64,000 bases of DNA, from the NCBI GenBank assembly GCA_003550325.1, contig QKWP01000677.1, positions 87,963 to 151,962 of the forward strand. Direction: 5' to 3'. The DNA comes from Gigaspora rosea (Eukaryota > Glomeromycota > Glomeromycetes > Diversisporales > Gigasporaceae). The stretch's first letter is position 1; the number at the start of each line of letters is the position of its first letter. Made by a program: the position numbers and the translations under genes. A model generated the notes under the pieces. The model did not search any database. It had not been told where the DNA came from and saw nothing but the letters and a program-made list of their open reading frames with translations. Shown piece by piece: positions 33,934 to 45,415 of this stretch.

Positions 33934-34949
33934 ATTACATTATCTCAAATTCGTAAAATATTTTTTATTGTCAGTATTATTAGAAGATATTCCTATAATA
34001 GCTAATTAATATCATATATCTATCTACGTAATAGAATTTTTTTTATAAAACGATGGCCGTTCATGTGAATGTACAGAACCCGATATGATTGGTTAATAAT
34101 ACTTTGAAATGATTACTTGCATGAAAATTGAAACGTAAAGAATCAAGGGTACAGAAACGACCAGTTATTCTTATTCACATCCTCGTCATCTATGATTTTT
34201 TAAAAACTGACTTTCGTTCGTTATGCGCAATTTCTGTGTATCACCAGAATATTAAGGTTTTTGTAACAAAATTTTTACAGTAGCTCACGATAGAAACAAT
34301 AATAATTACAACGTAAACTAACTCAACCTTAACCACATATTGTGATTATTAGAATAGAGCAAGAATTATGAGAATTTTCTACAGTAATTTATGATATAAA
34401 TGTAAACCCAACCTTAGGTTGTTTATAGCATTCACGATAAAAATTGCGATAATTCCAATAAAGCTAACATCTTTTCATCATCGCCAGAATAGCGAGTATG
34501 TTCTGTAACAAAATGCTTACAGCAACTCGCGAGTTTTACAGTAACTCGCGATAAAAATTGAGATAATTCCAACGAAAACTAATTCAACCACATTGAAAAT
34601 ACAAGCCAATTCCAATGCAAGCTACCTCAACTTTAACCAATACTGTGGTCATCAAAATAGCAAGTTTCTCTAACAGAATTTTTTATGGTAGAAATCACAA
34701 TAATTCTAATACGATAATTTCAATGCAAAATAACTCAACCTTAACCATATACTGTAGTCACTGAAATAACGAGTAGGCCTTGTAACAGAATTCTTTACGA
34801 AAGAAATCATACCTTCAATGCAAACGAACTCCCTTAACCACACTGCGGTCGTCAGAACAGTGGGTTAAGTGTTACAGAATTTTTTTTACAGCCGTACCGA
34901 ATAATTGATTGCGGGGACAATTAATTGCAATTTTCGAACTCAATTAATT

Positions 34950-35204
34950 GGGTTGGGTCAAAATCCCGACAATAAAAAAAAAAGCTTTTCTTGAGCAATT
35001 TTACTTAAAATCGCTAAATAAAACCCTAATCTAGGTGCTCACCCTAACCCTAACCTAAGCACTCACCCTAACCCTAACCCTAACCTAACTTAAATAAACT
35101 TAATAATTTTTGTTGTCGGGATTGTCGGGATTTTTACTGTCAGGGTTTTTTGTCGGGATTATGACCTGTCTGGATTCTATTTGTCGGGATTTTGACCGGC
35201 ACCC
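34950..35204. mobile_element. MULE-like MITE with CCCTAA-type interior, copy 1
   Basis: The termini carry GGGTCAAAATCCCGACAA and its inverse, TTGTCGGGATTTTGACC, in GGGTT..., ...CACCC context. AATTAATTG lies left and AATTAAATTG right, a near-perfect target duplication. The interior has TCTTGAGCAATTTTACTT, then CACTCACCCTAACCCTAACC. A second copy is at 63033-63328. It lies inside the tandem array of the left duplicate only. Confidence 0.8.
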
Positions 35205-35557
35205 AATTAAATTGTTGGTGGCGCAGACAATTAGTATTTTTACGTTGTTAGTCTGTATATTTAAAATCGGTACTATAGGTAGCGACCTACGCAGTATAAT
35301 AAAAGAAAGTTAATTTTAGTAGCAATTTATTGAAATTTTTCGTCATTAACTTTATGATAATTTTAATTGATTTTAATTGTATGATATATGACAAAAATTA
35401 ATTTTAATTGATTTTTTACGTGCGTGACCATATAGAAATCATGAAATTCTAATGTAAACTTCGAAGACCTTAACTACAGTACATAGTGCGGTCACCGAAA
35501 TAGCCGAATAATTTCTAAAAGAATGTTTTACCATAACCGGTGATGAAAATTGACTGC

Positions 35558-35756
35558 ATCATCGCTCTTTTCGATTTAGTTAAATTTGATCACTATATGA
35601 ATCACCTAAATTTATTATATTTACAGAACGTATTTCATTACTTTTATTAAATTGGTTATGAAAAAATATAGCAAATTTAAGTGATACATGTATTGTAATG
35701 TGGGACTCATGGACCTTACAAAAAAAATCACAAACTAAATCGAAAAGAGCGATGAT
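35558..35756. mobile_element. 199-bp inverted-repeat element
   Basis: ATCATCGCTCTTTTCGATTT at the left end is the exact inverse of the right end AAATCGAAAAGAGCGATGAT. Inner matches include AAATTTGATCACTATATGAA against its counterpart near 35670. No clear target duplication. Confidence 0.7.
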
Positions 35757-36847
35757 AAATTTTGTAACAAAATGTTTACAGTAACTCATGATAAAAATTG
35801 CAGTAATTTATTGAAACCATCTCATCAATAACAACATACTAAGTACTGTATCACTGGAATAGCAAGTAAGTTTTGTAGCAGAATTGTTTACAGCAACTCA
35901 TAATAAATTTCGTGATACTTCTGATGAAAACTGACTCAACCTTAATCACACGTTACGTGTCACCGTAATAGCAAGCTATAAAAGAATTTTTTACAATTAC
36001 TTATGTTAAAAATACGTTAATTCAATGCACACAAACTCAACCACATTTATCATAGAAGAAAAAGCAGGGGTACCGGTAGTGCCCCGTATAATCTTTTTAT
36101 TATGTAAAAAAAAATAGAATTACAACCTTATCCATATGGAAAGAAATTTTGATTGATTAATAAAAATTAAATGATAATTCATATAATTCATGAAATTTAA
36201 TTTGATTATTTATATGATATTAAATAATTACCAGAGTTAAAATATAAAAATAATAAAATTGAATTGTCAATTGTATTTGATTGGTTGTTTTATTTTTTTT
36301 CTAGTTATTATTGGTTACGAAACGCTTATTTATAAAGCACATAAAACATTTATGAACAAGTGATTTTTATTACTGATTTTAGTTAAAGTTTATGAATTGC
36401 GACATTCGTAATTATTATGTCGATATCATTTAATTTTGATAATCACAAAATTACCATCAAAAACATTTTCGTCCATATGCTTTTACAAATATCTTCATAT
36501 TTTAAATAACAGATAAAGCAAGGTGGCGAAACCGTCCACATGTTCTAGCTACGGTAAAATTTTTAAAATAGCTATCATATGCAGGAATATCCCTATTCAG
36601 AACTTTGTTTGAATTAATGCTTTAAATGACTCTAATTATATAAAATAACCAAAAATTCTTGTTTTTTTTTTTGATGAAAACGTTGCATTTAATTTTTTTC
36701 TTTTCACCATTGCATAAATCAACTTTAATTTTTTTTGTTCAGCTTATAACGATTTCGGTTTCCAGTTTTATAATAGTATCAAGCCGAATCACTTTTATGC
36801 TGACTAAATTAATATTAAATAATATACATCATCAAAAATTACACACA

Positions 36848-37114
36848 TTAAAACATTTGATCTTGATCTAAAGTTCTTCTCACTAATAAATTTGTAATTT
36901 CGTTTGTATATTGAATGTATGAATAATTGTGATTAGGAGAATATGAAGGATTAATGGCATCTGCTTTCCTAAATTGACTGACAATTACTGGATCTGGGCA
37001 TATTTCATCGTGTCTTTGATCAATAATCCACATTTTCCATTGCTTCACAATCACTAATATTAAATGTGGATCAGATCGTTTCTGAGGGTCACCATCCCAA
37101 CATTGTTTCATCAA
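36848..37114 (-). pseudogene. Kinase C-terminal fragment (copy A)
   Basis: The minus strand reads MMKQCWDGDPQKRSDPHLI, the CW.G.P..R signature near the end of TKL kinase domains, then a tail ending LVRRTLDQDQMF. No catalytic part is found upstream. It is probably an exon of a kinase whose 5' part was lost; an internally deleted hAT element starts 85 bp upstream. An almost identical fragment is at 51694-51960. Confidence 0.6.
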
Positions 37115-37198
37115 ATTATTTTATAAAAACTTTTAACCGAACAAATTTGTGTCCCCAGCTTGCTTAATAAACGACTTTCAGTATAAATTATGGATAAA

Positions 37199-38215
37199 CT
37201 AGTGACTGAACTCGTGACTCGCGAATTAAACTCAGAAGAGTGCTCGAATCATTCGTTTTAATTTCTAATTCGAGTTTTGTTCGAGTAATTCGAGTAACTG
37301 TAATTAATTCATTGATAAATTTTATAAATTGCGAGTTACAAAGACAATTACTTTAAACAGCGAGTTACACGAAGCAAATGTAATTCAATTTTATGTATAA
37401 AACAAGTATAATTAAATTTATATGTTATGTTTTAAAGTGATTATATCCAATTACAAGTTACGAATGCAAATGTATTTTATTTACAGTTTAGCATATAAAT
37501 TATTCATTAGTTGGAAATATTATATCCAGAAAACTCATATTCCTCTTTAAAAATAACATCGCACCCACCAATCCTGGATCAAAGATTGTGCGTTTTGCTG
37601 TAATGTAGTTCCCAATATTTGAAAACAAGTGTTCAGATGAGGCTGAGGTTGCTGATACATATAAATATTTGCGGACAATTTTGATAATATAGGAAACTGG
37701 TCTTGTTTAAGATTATACCATTTAAAAGGATCTGTTCGTCTTACCTTTTATACTTACGGACGAGATGGTTAATTAAGTTTGAAGTTGCTGAACCTTCATG
37801 ATATGAGGTACATCACCCATTATAATTTCACAAGTAGGAGATACACCCTCCTTTCGAAAATATTCCCAGACGAAACTTGGTGAAGATCTACTTTTGGTAG
37901 TTGTGTTTTGACTATTCAGTTTATTACAGGATTCCTCCTGTTATTTAGTGCTCTTATTTTGCACCATGTTTGTATTATGAAATTGATTAAATAAATTACG
38001 TACGTAGTTCATTTACATCTTAAAGAATTACACATAATTACGTTAGAATTTCGACTTTATTTATGCAGTTTACAAAATTTATTAATGCAAAGTATTAGTC
38101 ATTTTAAATATCATTATACAGTAAATTAATAATTAACTCGTGAATACTTGTGAGCTAAAATTTCATGATTCGAATTCGAATTATTCGAGTCATTAGTTAA
38201 CGAGTCCAGTCAATA
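37199..38215 (-). mobile_element. Internally deleted hAT transposon (copy A)
   Basis: Inverted ends, CTAGTGACTGAACTCGTGAC left and CTATTGACTGGACTCGTTAA (reverse) right, each continue into TCGAATNATTCG-type subterminal repeats. Between them lies a minus-strand transposase remnant. The copy at about 52030-53085 shares all of this, so the insertion predates the segmental duplication. No exact 8-bp target duplication seen. Confidence 0.6.
37500..37967 (-). pseudogene. hAT transposase remnant: BED-finger piece joined to the C-terminal dimerisation domain
   Basis: From an ATG at 37967 the minus strand gives MVQNKSTK, a stop, then PSFVWEYFRKEG and CEIIMGDVPH, a BED-type zinc-finger start. After a gap and frame changes comes KYLYVSATSASSEHLFSNIG followed by AKRTIFDPGLVGAMLFLKRN, ending TNE at 37500: the hAT C-terminal dimerisation domain. 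The whole catalytic core is missing. It cannot make a transposase. Confidence 0.75.
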
Positions 38216-38984
38216 GAATATACAATATTTATAATTCTGGTTGTTACAACGTTTGTGTTTTTTTTTTACATGTTCAGATACTCATCATAACGACGTTTAT
38301 TCATTAGACTGTTTATTTCTCATCTTGTTTTATTAATTTTATTTATTTATTATTTTTTGGCTGATGTAAGTTTTCAATATTCATTTAAAAGATTAAAGAC
38401 TCAGAAAATTATATCTTTGAATTTAACATGTATTATTGAAGAAAAAGACAGGTATTAAAAAAAAAGATATAAAACTTTATTTATTTCATTAAGTCAAAAT
38501 TTTGATTATTATTCTTTTCTTTATTTAAAGCAAGATGAAATCACGTCGTCATTACTTATTTATAGTCAATTTAATAGCTAATTGCATTAAAAAATCCATA
38601 AATTATTCTTCATTCGTTCGGTGGAGATTGAAAATAACACGTGTCAATTGATTATCGATGACGCAGAAACAAAAACCTTTGTAAATTTTTGATCAAAAAA
38701 TACCCGTTATGACTGAGACTAGGCATATTTATATGTTTGATTTTATTAGGTAATCAGACACCCCAATATATTAGCTAATCAGATAATTTTTTAAAACGGA
38801 TAAACATTTCAGTTAATTCATTTAACGGGCATGATCTTTAAAAGTTCTTAAACCATGCTATTATTTTTTAAATTTGAAACCTGCCATTTGTATAGATTTA
38901 ATGGTAATTATTTTTTTGCAGTAAGGCTACAGATTATTTGACGGTTATTTGCTAGTTATTCGTTTATTCTGATTCATTCGTTTC
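38216..38984. other. AT-rich spacer 3' of Sel1-kinase gene A
   Basis: No coding signal. It includes the 3' flank of the minus-strand gene ending at 38985. The corresponding copy-B stretch (53090-53534) is shorter by deletions. Confidence 0.4.
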
Positions 38985-41900
38985 TTAATTTATTTCTAAT
39001 CCAATTAGTCCACTAGCTATGAAAAATATAAAGGAAATTAAATTATAATTATTTACATGATAAACAAATTTTATGCTTACCTTGACATTGAGAAATACTA
39101 TTACGTGTGATGAGTTTACGTGTATATTTTGTTTCATCATATTTTAATATATCTTCTCTTGGTATTTTTTTGGCAGATTCGGATAATTCCAGTAGAATAT
39201 TTTCGTCATCTTGCCATTCTATGAAATTAGCATAAATATTTTCAGCAAATGGTCGATTTTCTGGATTTCCATCCCAACATCTTCGCATAAGATCTATATA
39301 TCGTGAAGTTGTCCCTTCAGGAATATGAGGCCGTAATCCGTTAATTACTTGAAATTGAAATTCAGGATTTTCCTTAAAAGGTATGGGTGTTCCAAGTAAA
39401 ATTTCCCACATTATTATACCAAATGAGTAGATATCAAATGCTTTAGTATATGATTCTCCTTTGAAAACTTCTGGTGCGATGTATGGTAATACTCCACAGA
39501 CACTTAATTTTAATTCAATGTTGGCATTTATTGAAATTCCTAAATCCGCAATATATGCACTATTTAATTCATTTTGTAATATATTTCCACTATGTAAATC
39601 TCGATGAATGAGGCCATGAGAATGAATTATCTGAAGATCAGAAATAATGCACTGCAATAAAATTAATTTATCCTTCCATTTCAATTCCAATATACGGTTT
39701 AGGTTCTTACGTAAACAACCAAACTTTGCATATTCCATAACAAGAATATAATCTTTAGAGGTGTTATGTTTTGAGACGCCAAAACATTTTATAAAAGTTG
39801 GGTTTTTGAGACCAATATCGTAGTACGTTTTTAGCTTTTTAAAAAGAAATTGTTAATATGCTATAAATGATGAATCATCAAAAAAAACTTCGATACATGG
39901 TTACCTCTTTTATAAATTTTTCATTATAACTATTTGATCCATGAAGTAATTTAAGTGCAACGGCTCTTAACGTTCGATTTTGGTCAAGCCACGTAGCATA
40001 ATATACGGTTGCAAAACCACCTACTCCTATCTTTTTAATATTTTTAAATTCATTAAAAGGAATCCACAACAATTGATAGTTATTTTCGGTAATTAATTTT
40101 TTCAAATTATCATCAATATCGGAATTTTCTTGCATCCATTCGTTTTTAACTGTATAAATAAAAATTAGCAATTTTAATTATAAATAAACTTTATCATAAT
40201 ATATATAATACCTGATGCTAAATCTTTTTCTTCTTTTTCTCTAATTTTGAATGAATCATTAGGCAAGTTATGTTATGACAATTAATTAATAAATTAAAAT
40301 TTATTTACTTTTGATACCAATAGTTAGCTTTATGTAGGTCTCTTGCTACTCCAATCCCATTTCGATAACAATAACCGACCTGAGACATTCCATTAATATA
40401 TCCCAAATCAGCAGATTTCTGATAATAGTTAAATGCTTTTTCTTCATTCTTATCAACTGCGATCCCGTTATGGTAGTAAACACCAACTTGAAACATTCCA
40501 GCTGCATTTCCCATATCAGCAGATTTTTGGTAATATTTAAATGCTTTGTACTTATCCATTTGGATTCCAATCCCGTTGTGATAGTAAACACCAACATAAA
40601 ACATTCCAGTAGCATTTCCCATATTAGCAGATGTTTGATAGTGAAAAAATGCTGTACGGTTACTCTTACTGACACTGATTCCATGTTGATAACAATGACC
40701 CATCATAAATGATCCTTGTGCATTACCATTAACAGCAGATCTCTGATAATATTCGAATGCCTTATGTTCATTTTTTCCAACACCTATTCCATTCTTATAA
40801 CAGTCACCAACTTGTAACATACCGTCAGCATCACCCATATTTGCAGATTTCTGATAATATTCGAATGCTTTATGTACATCTTTTTCAACCCCTATTCCAT
40901 TTTGATAACAATTTCCAAGGTTACGTATTGCAGCAGCATCTCCCATCTCTGCAGATTTCTGATAATTTTCGAATGCCTTATGATTATCTTTTTCAACTCC
41001 TATTCCATTTTTATAACAATTTCCAAGGTTATGTATTGCAGTAGCATCTCCCATCTCTGCAGATTTCTGATAATATTCGAATGCCTTATGATCATCTTTT
41101 TCAACTCCTATCCCACTTAGATAACAATGACCAATTTGATTTATTGCGAAAACATTTCCCATTTCTGCAGATTTCTGATAAAATTTGAACGCTTTATGTT
41201 CATCTTTTTCAACCCCTATTCCATTTAGATAGCTATTTGCAAGTTCATTTATTACAGTAGTATTATTGGATTTTTGATAATATTCTAATGCCTTATATTC
41301 ATCTTTTTCAACTCCTATTCCATTTCGATAACAATAACCAATTTGATTTATTCCAAAAACATTTCCCATCTCTGCTGATTTCTGATAATATTCGAATGCT
41401 TTATGTTCGTCCTTTTCAACTCCTATTCCATTTCGATAACAATAACCAAGGTTATATATCGCTGCAGCACTTCCCATTTTTGCAGATTTCTGATAATATT
41501 CGAATGCTTTATGTTCGTCCTTTTCAACTCCTATTCCATTTCGATAAGAACAACCAAGGTTATATATCGCTTTAGCATTTCCCATCTCTGCTGATTTCTG
41601 ATAATATTCGAATGCTTTATATTCGTCCTTTTCAACTCCTATTCCATTTTGATAACAAATTCCAACTTCATTTATTGCAAAAGCATTTCCCAACTCTGCT
41701 GATTTCTGATAATATTCGAATGCTTTATGCTCGTCCTTTTCAACTCCTATTCCATTTTGATAACAATAACCAAGGTTATATATCGCTGCAGCATATCCCA
41801 TCTCTGCTGATTTCTGATAATATTCGAATGCTTTATGTTCGTCCTTTTCAACTCCTATTCCATTTTGATAACAATTTCCAACTTCATTTATTCCAAAAGC

Positions 41901-42817
41901 ATTTCCCAACTCTGCAGATTTCTGATAATATTCGAATGCTTTATGTTCGTCCTTTTCAACTCCTATTCCATTTCGATAACAATAACCAAGGTTATATATC
42001 GCTGCAGCACTTCCCATTTTTGCAGATTTCTGATAATATTCGAATGCTTTATGTTCGTCCTTTTCAACTCCTATTTCATTTTGATAACAATAACCAAGGT
42101 TACATATCGCTGCTGCATTTCCCATCTCTGCAGACTTCTTATAATATTCGAATGCCTTATGTTTATCTTTTTCAACTCCTATTCCGTTTTGATAACAATA
42201 TCCAACTTCATTTATTCCATTCGCATGTCTCATTTCAGCTGACTTCTGATAGTAAATGAACGCTTTATTTTTATCTTTTTTGACTCCAATACCATTCTTA
42301 TAACAATTACCAAGAAGAATGATCCCATATGAGTTATTCGTTTCGGCTGACTTTTCATAATAAATAAATGCTTCATGATTGTTTTTTCAACACCAATTCC
42401 ATTTTCATAACAACAGCCTAGGCCATTAATTCCGATAGAATCTCTCATCTCTGCAGATTTTTTATAATAAAAAAATACTTGATTTTCATCCTTTTTAATC
42501 CATTTTCCATATCTATAGCAACATGCAAGAATATTTTGAATTATTGGATTGTATCGAATAATCTGATTTTCCTGATTATTTAAACATAAATTGATTATTT
42601 CTTCTGGAATTTTCTGCCTGTTTGCCAGATAATGATTTATCGAATGAAGAATTGAATATTCAGAGTTTCCTTTCATAATTTCTTTATTATACAAATCACA
42701 TAATTCCTCGATAATTTTATTTAGAACATCCTGTGAATCTCCAATACTCCGTGTGTTAGCGATTTGATCATTTGGTTGTTTGTTATTAACGCTTTGTAAG
42801 TTTTCTTCACTTGACAT
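38985..42817 (-). CDS. Sel1-like repeat protein fused to a TKL kinase (copy A), one frameshift
   Basis: Five exons on the minus strand: 42817-40309, 40240-40212 (29 nt), 40149-39905, 39834-39081 and 39016-38985. Phases join exactly, and the same splice sites are conserved in copy B. Exon 1 has an N-terminal region of about 100 residues, then about 20 Sel1-like repeats of 36 residues (for example GIGVEKDEHKAFEYYQKSAE), which form helical scaffolds. The micro-exon adds KEKEEKDLAS. Exons 3-4 encode the kinase: GVGGFATVY, VALKLL, HRDLHSGNIL, DLG in place of DFG, IAPEV, CWDGNPENRP. A short final exon ends GLEIN. A 1-nt loss in a T run at 42382-42387 (six T, seven in copy B) breaks repeat 2; it could be an assembly error. 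Probably a cytoplasmic signalling kinase with a protein-binding scaffold. Confidence 0.8.
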
Positions 42818-43130
42818 GATATGTAGTTAAAAAGTATAAGGTACATACGATGCAGGAAATTTAAAAATTCATCTCTATTTAGAGATAATGCATCAACTGG
42901 TAGCCAATTGAAAATTAATTTCTTAAATTACCTTTGGAGAATATACCAAAGTTGGGGGATGACTAAAGTCTCAAAGGAAGAAGTTCGTTTGATTGGCTAA
43001 TGTAAATCAATTGCCGGTAACACTTTAAAGTACTTTTTGGTAGCATGACATTTTGCTAAAAAAAAAAAAGTCACAAAAACCATTCATAACGTCGTGCGGG
43101 CAAAAAAGTCTAAAAAAAGATTTTACGCCA
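42818..43130 (-). promoter_or_regulatory. Conserved upstream region of Sel1-kinase A, with CCAAT box
   Basis: About 300 bp upstream of the ATG is nearly identical to the region upstream of copy B (60281-60605). On the minus strand TTAGCCAATC (42991-43000) places a CCAAT motif about 175 bp before the ATG; copy B has CCAAT at the same distance. The duplication ends just past this region. Promoter function is inferred. Confidence 0.45.
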
Positions 43131-43565
43131 AGTAGATGCACAGTAAAAATTCAATTTCTTAAATAATCGGCTTCAAAAAAGTATTTATACAGTATACTCA
43201 ATGCATGTGTTGGTCTTTATAAGGTATATAATTGTGGTTTTTAGATTTTTTTGCACACATCTACAGAAACTCCCAAATTTGGAAAATTTTCAATCACATT
43301 ATATAGAATAAAGGTTAACTAACTCTTTGAAGATTAACTAAATTTGTCATTCTCAGTAGCATGCTAATACATAAATATTGTTCTTTGCTTATTGTTTTTA
43401 TGCGAAAAATTGAGAATTCTAGACCTTTCCTTATTAAGATCGATAATTTAGGAATTTTATTTTCGATGTGCTGCTGGTTTATGCATCATATACTGTACAT
43501 AGAAATATTGAGGTTTTTAGATCTCCCGCACCGTACGTACGTAGTTATCCCACAAAAAATATTTT
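43131..43565. other. Intergenic DNA
   Basis: AT-rich with no supported gene; the overlapping short frames at 43361-43671 run into a repeat. Confidence 0.4.
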
Positions 43566-43842
43566 CGCCACCAAATTTTCACCGGACGTGATCAATGTGG
43601 CGCACCAACAAATTTTTTTAAAGTTGTTTATGTTAGGGTCTATGTTAGGATTAAAAGTTAGATGCTCATAGTAAAATCGCTCAAGAAAAATTTTTTGTTA
43701 GAGCCTAAAGGTGGTTTCTTATGCAACTTTTAGAGAAACAAGCAAAACGAACGTTTGGTTTGAATTTTTCTAATCGCGTTACATTACATTGATCTCGTTA
43801 TTTTATTGGTCAAAAATCACGTGCTGTGAAGTTTTGGTGGCG
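43566..43842. mobile_element. Dispersed inverted-repeat element, second copy
   Basis: CGCCACCAAATTTTCAC on the left pairs with GTGAAGTTTTGGTGGCG on the right. The interior shares GTAAAATCGCTCAAG and TGTTAGGGTCTATGTTAGG with the element at 7733-8051, to which it is related. Confidence 0.5.
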
Positions 43843-44457
43843 ATCTACCCGAGAGGAGATATGACGATTTTAAAAATCACGTGGCCATCGCGTTTAAAAT
43901 TGATCTTTATAAAGAAATCTTAAGGTGTTAGCCTTAATTTAATGCTTAAAAATTTGTAAAGAAGCAAATTATGATCTCAAAGGTAGTAAGATCACCAAGA
44001 TTGGCTTGAGAATTTATTTGCGATTAAAGTTTCTTAAAAAATTTAAAGAAATAGCAAACTTTTTTAATGCATATCTTGCAATATACCAAGCAGATTTTGA
44101 TGATCTTATTGCCATTAACTTGGTCTTTCTCTATAACTTTTAACTAGATGTCCAATATAATTGGCATAATAAAAAAATTAGATCCAATTAGAAAAATTCA
44201 AGCTTAGTTATAAATTTTTTTAGAATCTTATCTGCAATTCCATTAGCTGATTTAAGTGTGGCAATTACATGACTTTTTTAAAATCATCATATCTCAAAAA
44301 TGTAAAAAATTTTTGGAGATACATTTAGGTGTATCAAAAAAGTAGGTGCAGGTGTATCAAAAATAAAAGTTTTGCATCTAGAGGTAGTTTACATAAACTA
44401 GTATTCCAAATTATTAGTTGAAAAACCAACTAGTTGCCAACTTTTCAACTATTGTCT
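43843..44457. other. Intergenic DNA
   Basis: AT-rich; short direct repeats of GGTGTATCAAAAA near 44328-44365. No gene seen. Confidence 0.4.
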
Positions 44458-45411
44458 AACCTCTCTATAGTCATACCCCATATAGTCACACCTCTATATA
44501 AGCACCCAATCTTGTGCAACAAAAACCTTATTATAGTCACAAATCATCTATAATCACTATTACAAAAAATTTTTGATTTTTTATCATTTTATTAATAATA
44601 AACCCTTATTATAATTATAAAATTTGACTAAATATGGATTATAACATTATAACATCTGTTTGGCCTTTCATTATTAAAATTTTTTATTAAAAAATCTTAA
44701 AAGTTTGATAGCAAATAACTTTTGATGCAGTGGTCCAATTTAGATGAAACAACTACCAAAATGTTCATCTCAATAAGATGATTCTAATAAGCTCCAGATT
44801 ATTAAAATTCAATTACAAGTTTCTGTAATCATTAAGAGTTGATTAAATTTAAACATCTAGGTAAAAAATCCTTTAAATTTTAGCATTTTGTAACTAAATT
44901 TGATGATTTTAGACTCTTTAATTGTTTTATTGAGTCAAACACTCTGGTAGTAATTTTATCCAAATTGGGCACTGAATCAAAAGATGTACACTATCAAAAC
45001 ATTTTAAATTTTTAATAGTATTTAAATATGTGCACATATGTTACTTATTAGCCTTGGTCATATGACTATAACAAGGATTTTATTTATAGTCACACCTCTA
45101 TATGGGCCCTCAAAAGTAGAAACCACCGAATTTACTTTTTAAAAAATTTTGGTTGCTTAACTTTCAAGATCTATATCTCAATGAATTTTAAAGCTATTTC
45201 AATAATTTTTGTTTAAAAGAAATATTATATCTTAAAGTTTATTTTAAAATTTAAATTATTGAAATAGCTTTGAAATTCATTGAGATATAGGTCTTGAAAG
45301 TTAAGCAACCAAATTTTTTTAAAAAGTCAAATTCGGTGGTTTCTACTTTTGAGGGCCCATATAATCATCAAAATAGGGCGCAACTAACTCATGATTATAG
45401 AGAGGTCTAAA
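44458..45411. mobile_element. Inverted-repeat element with ACCTCTCTATA ends and internal palindrome
   Basis: The left end TAACCTCTCTATAGTCAT and right end ATGATTATAGAGAGGTCTAA are near inverses flanked by TA. A near-perfect palindrome occupies 45104-45357 (CCCTCAAAAGTAGAAACCAC facing GTGGTTTCTACTTTTGAGGG). The ends resemble pogo/Fot1-class MITEs. It abuts the left edge of duplicate block B. Confidence 0.6.
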
Positions 45412-45415
45412 TGTA

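Larger units (their letters stand above)
34220..36060. repeat. Diverged tandem repeat array, unit about 110-120 bp
   Basis: Units carry, in order, AACTCAACCTTAACCACA, a TGTGGTCATC-like block, AATAGCGAGTA, TGTAACAGAATTTTTAC and AACTCATGATAGAAA. Divergence is high. The array is interrupted by the elements at 34950-35204 and 35558-35756. The same array is at about 49250-50120 in the duplicate. Confidence 0.65.

Noticed and set aside
35035..35095. Chromosome end or interstitial telomere from CCCTAA runs
   Set aside because: The runs are inside a MITE with inverted ends and target duplication, and recur in other copies.
34220..36060. CRISPR-like regular repeats
   Set aside because: Units are long, diverged and contiguous, without spacers; the genome is eukaryotic.
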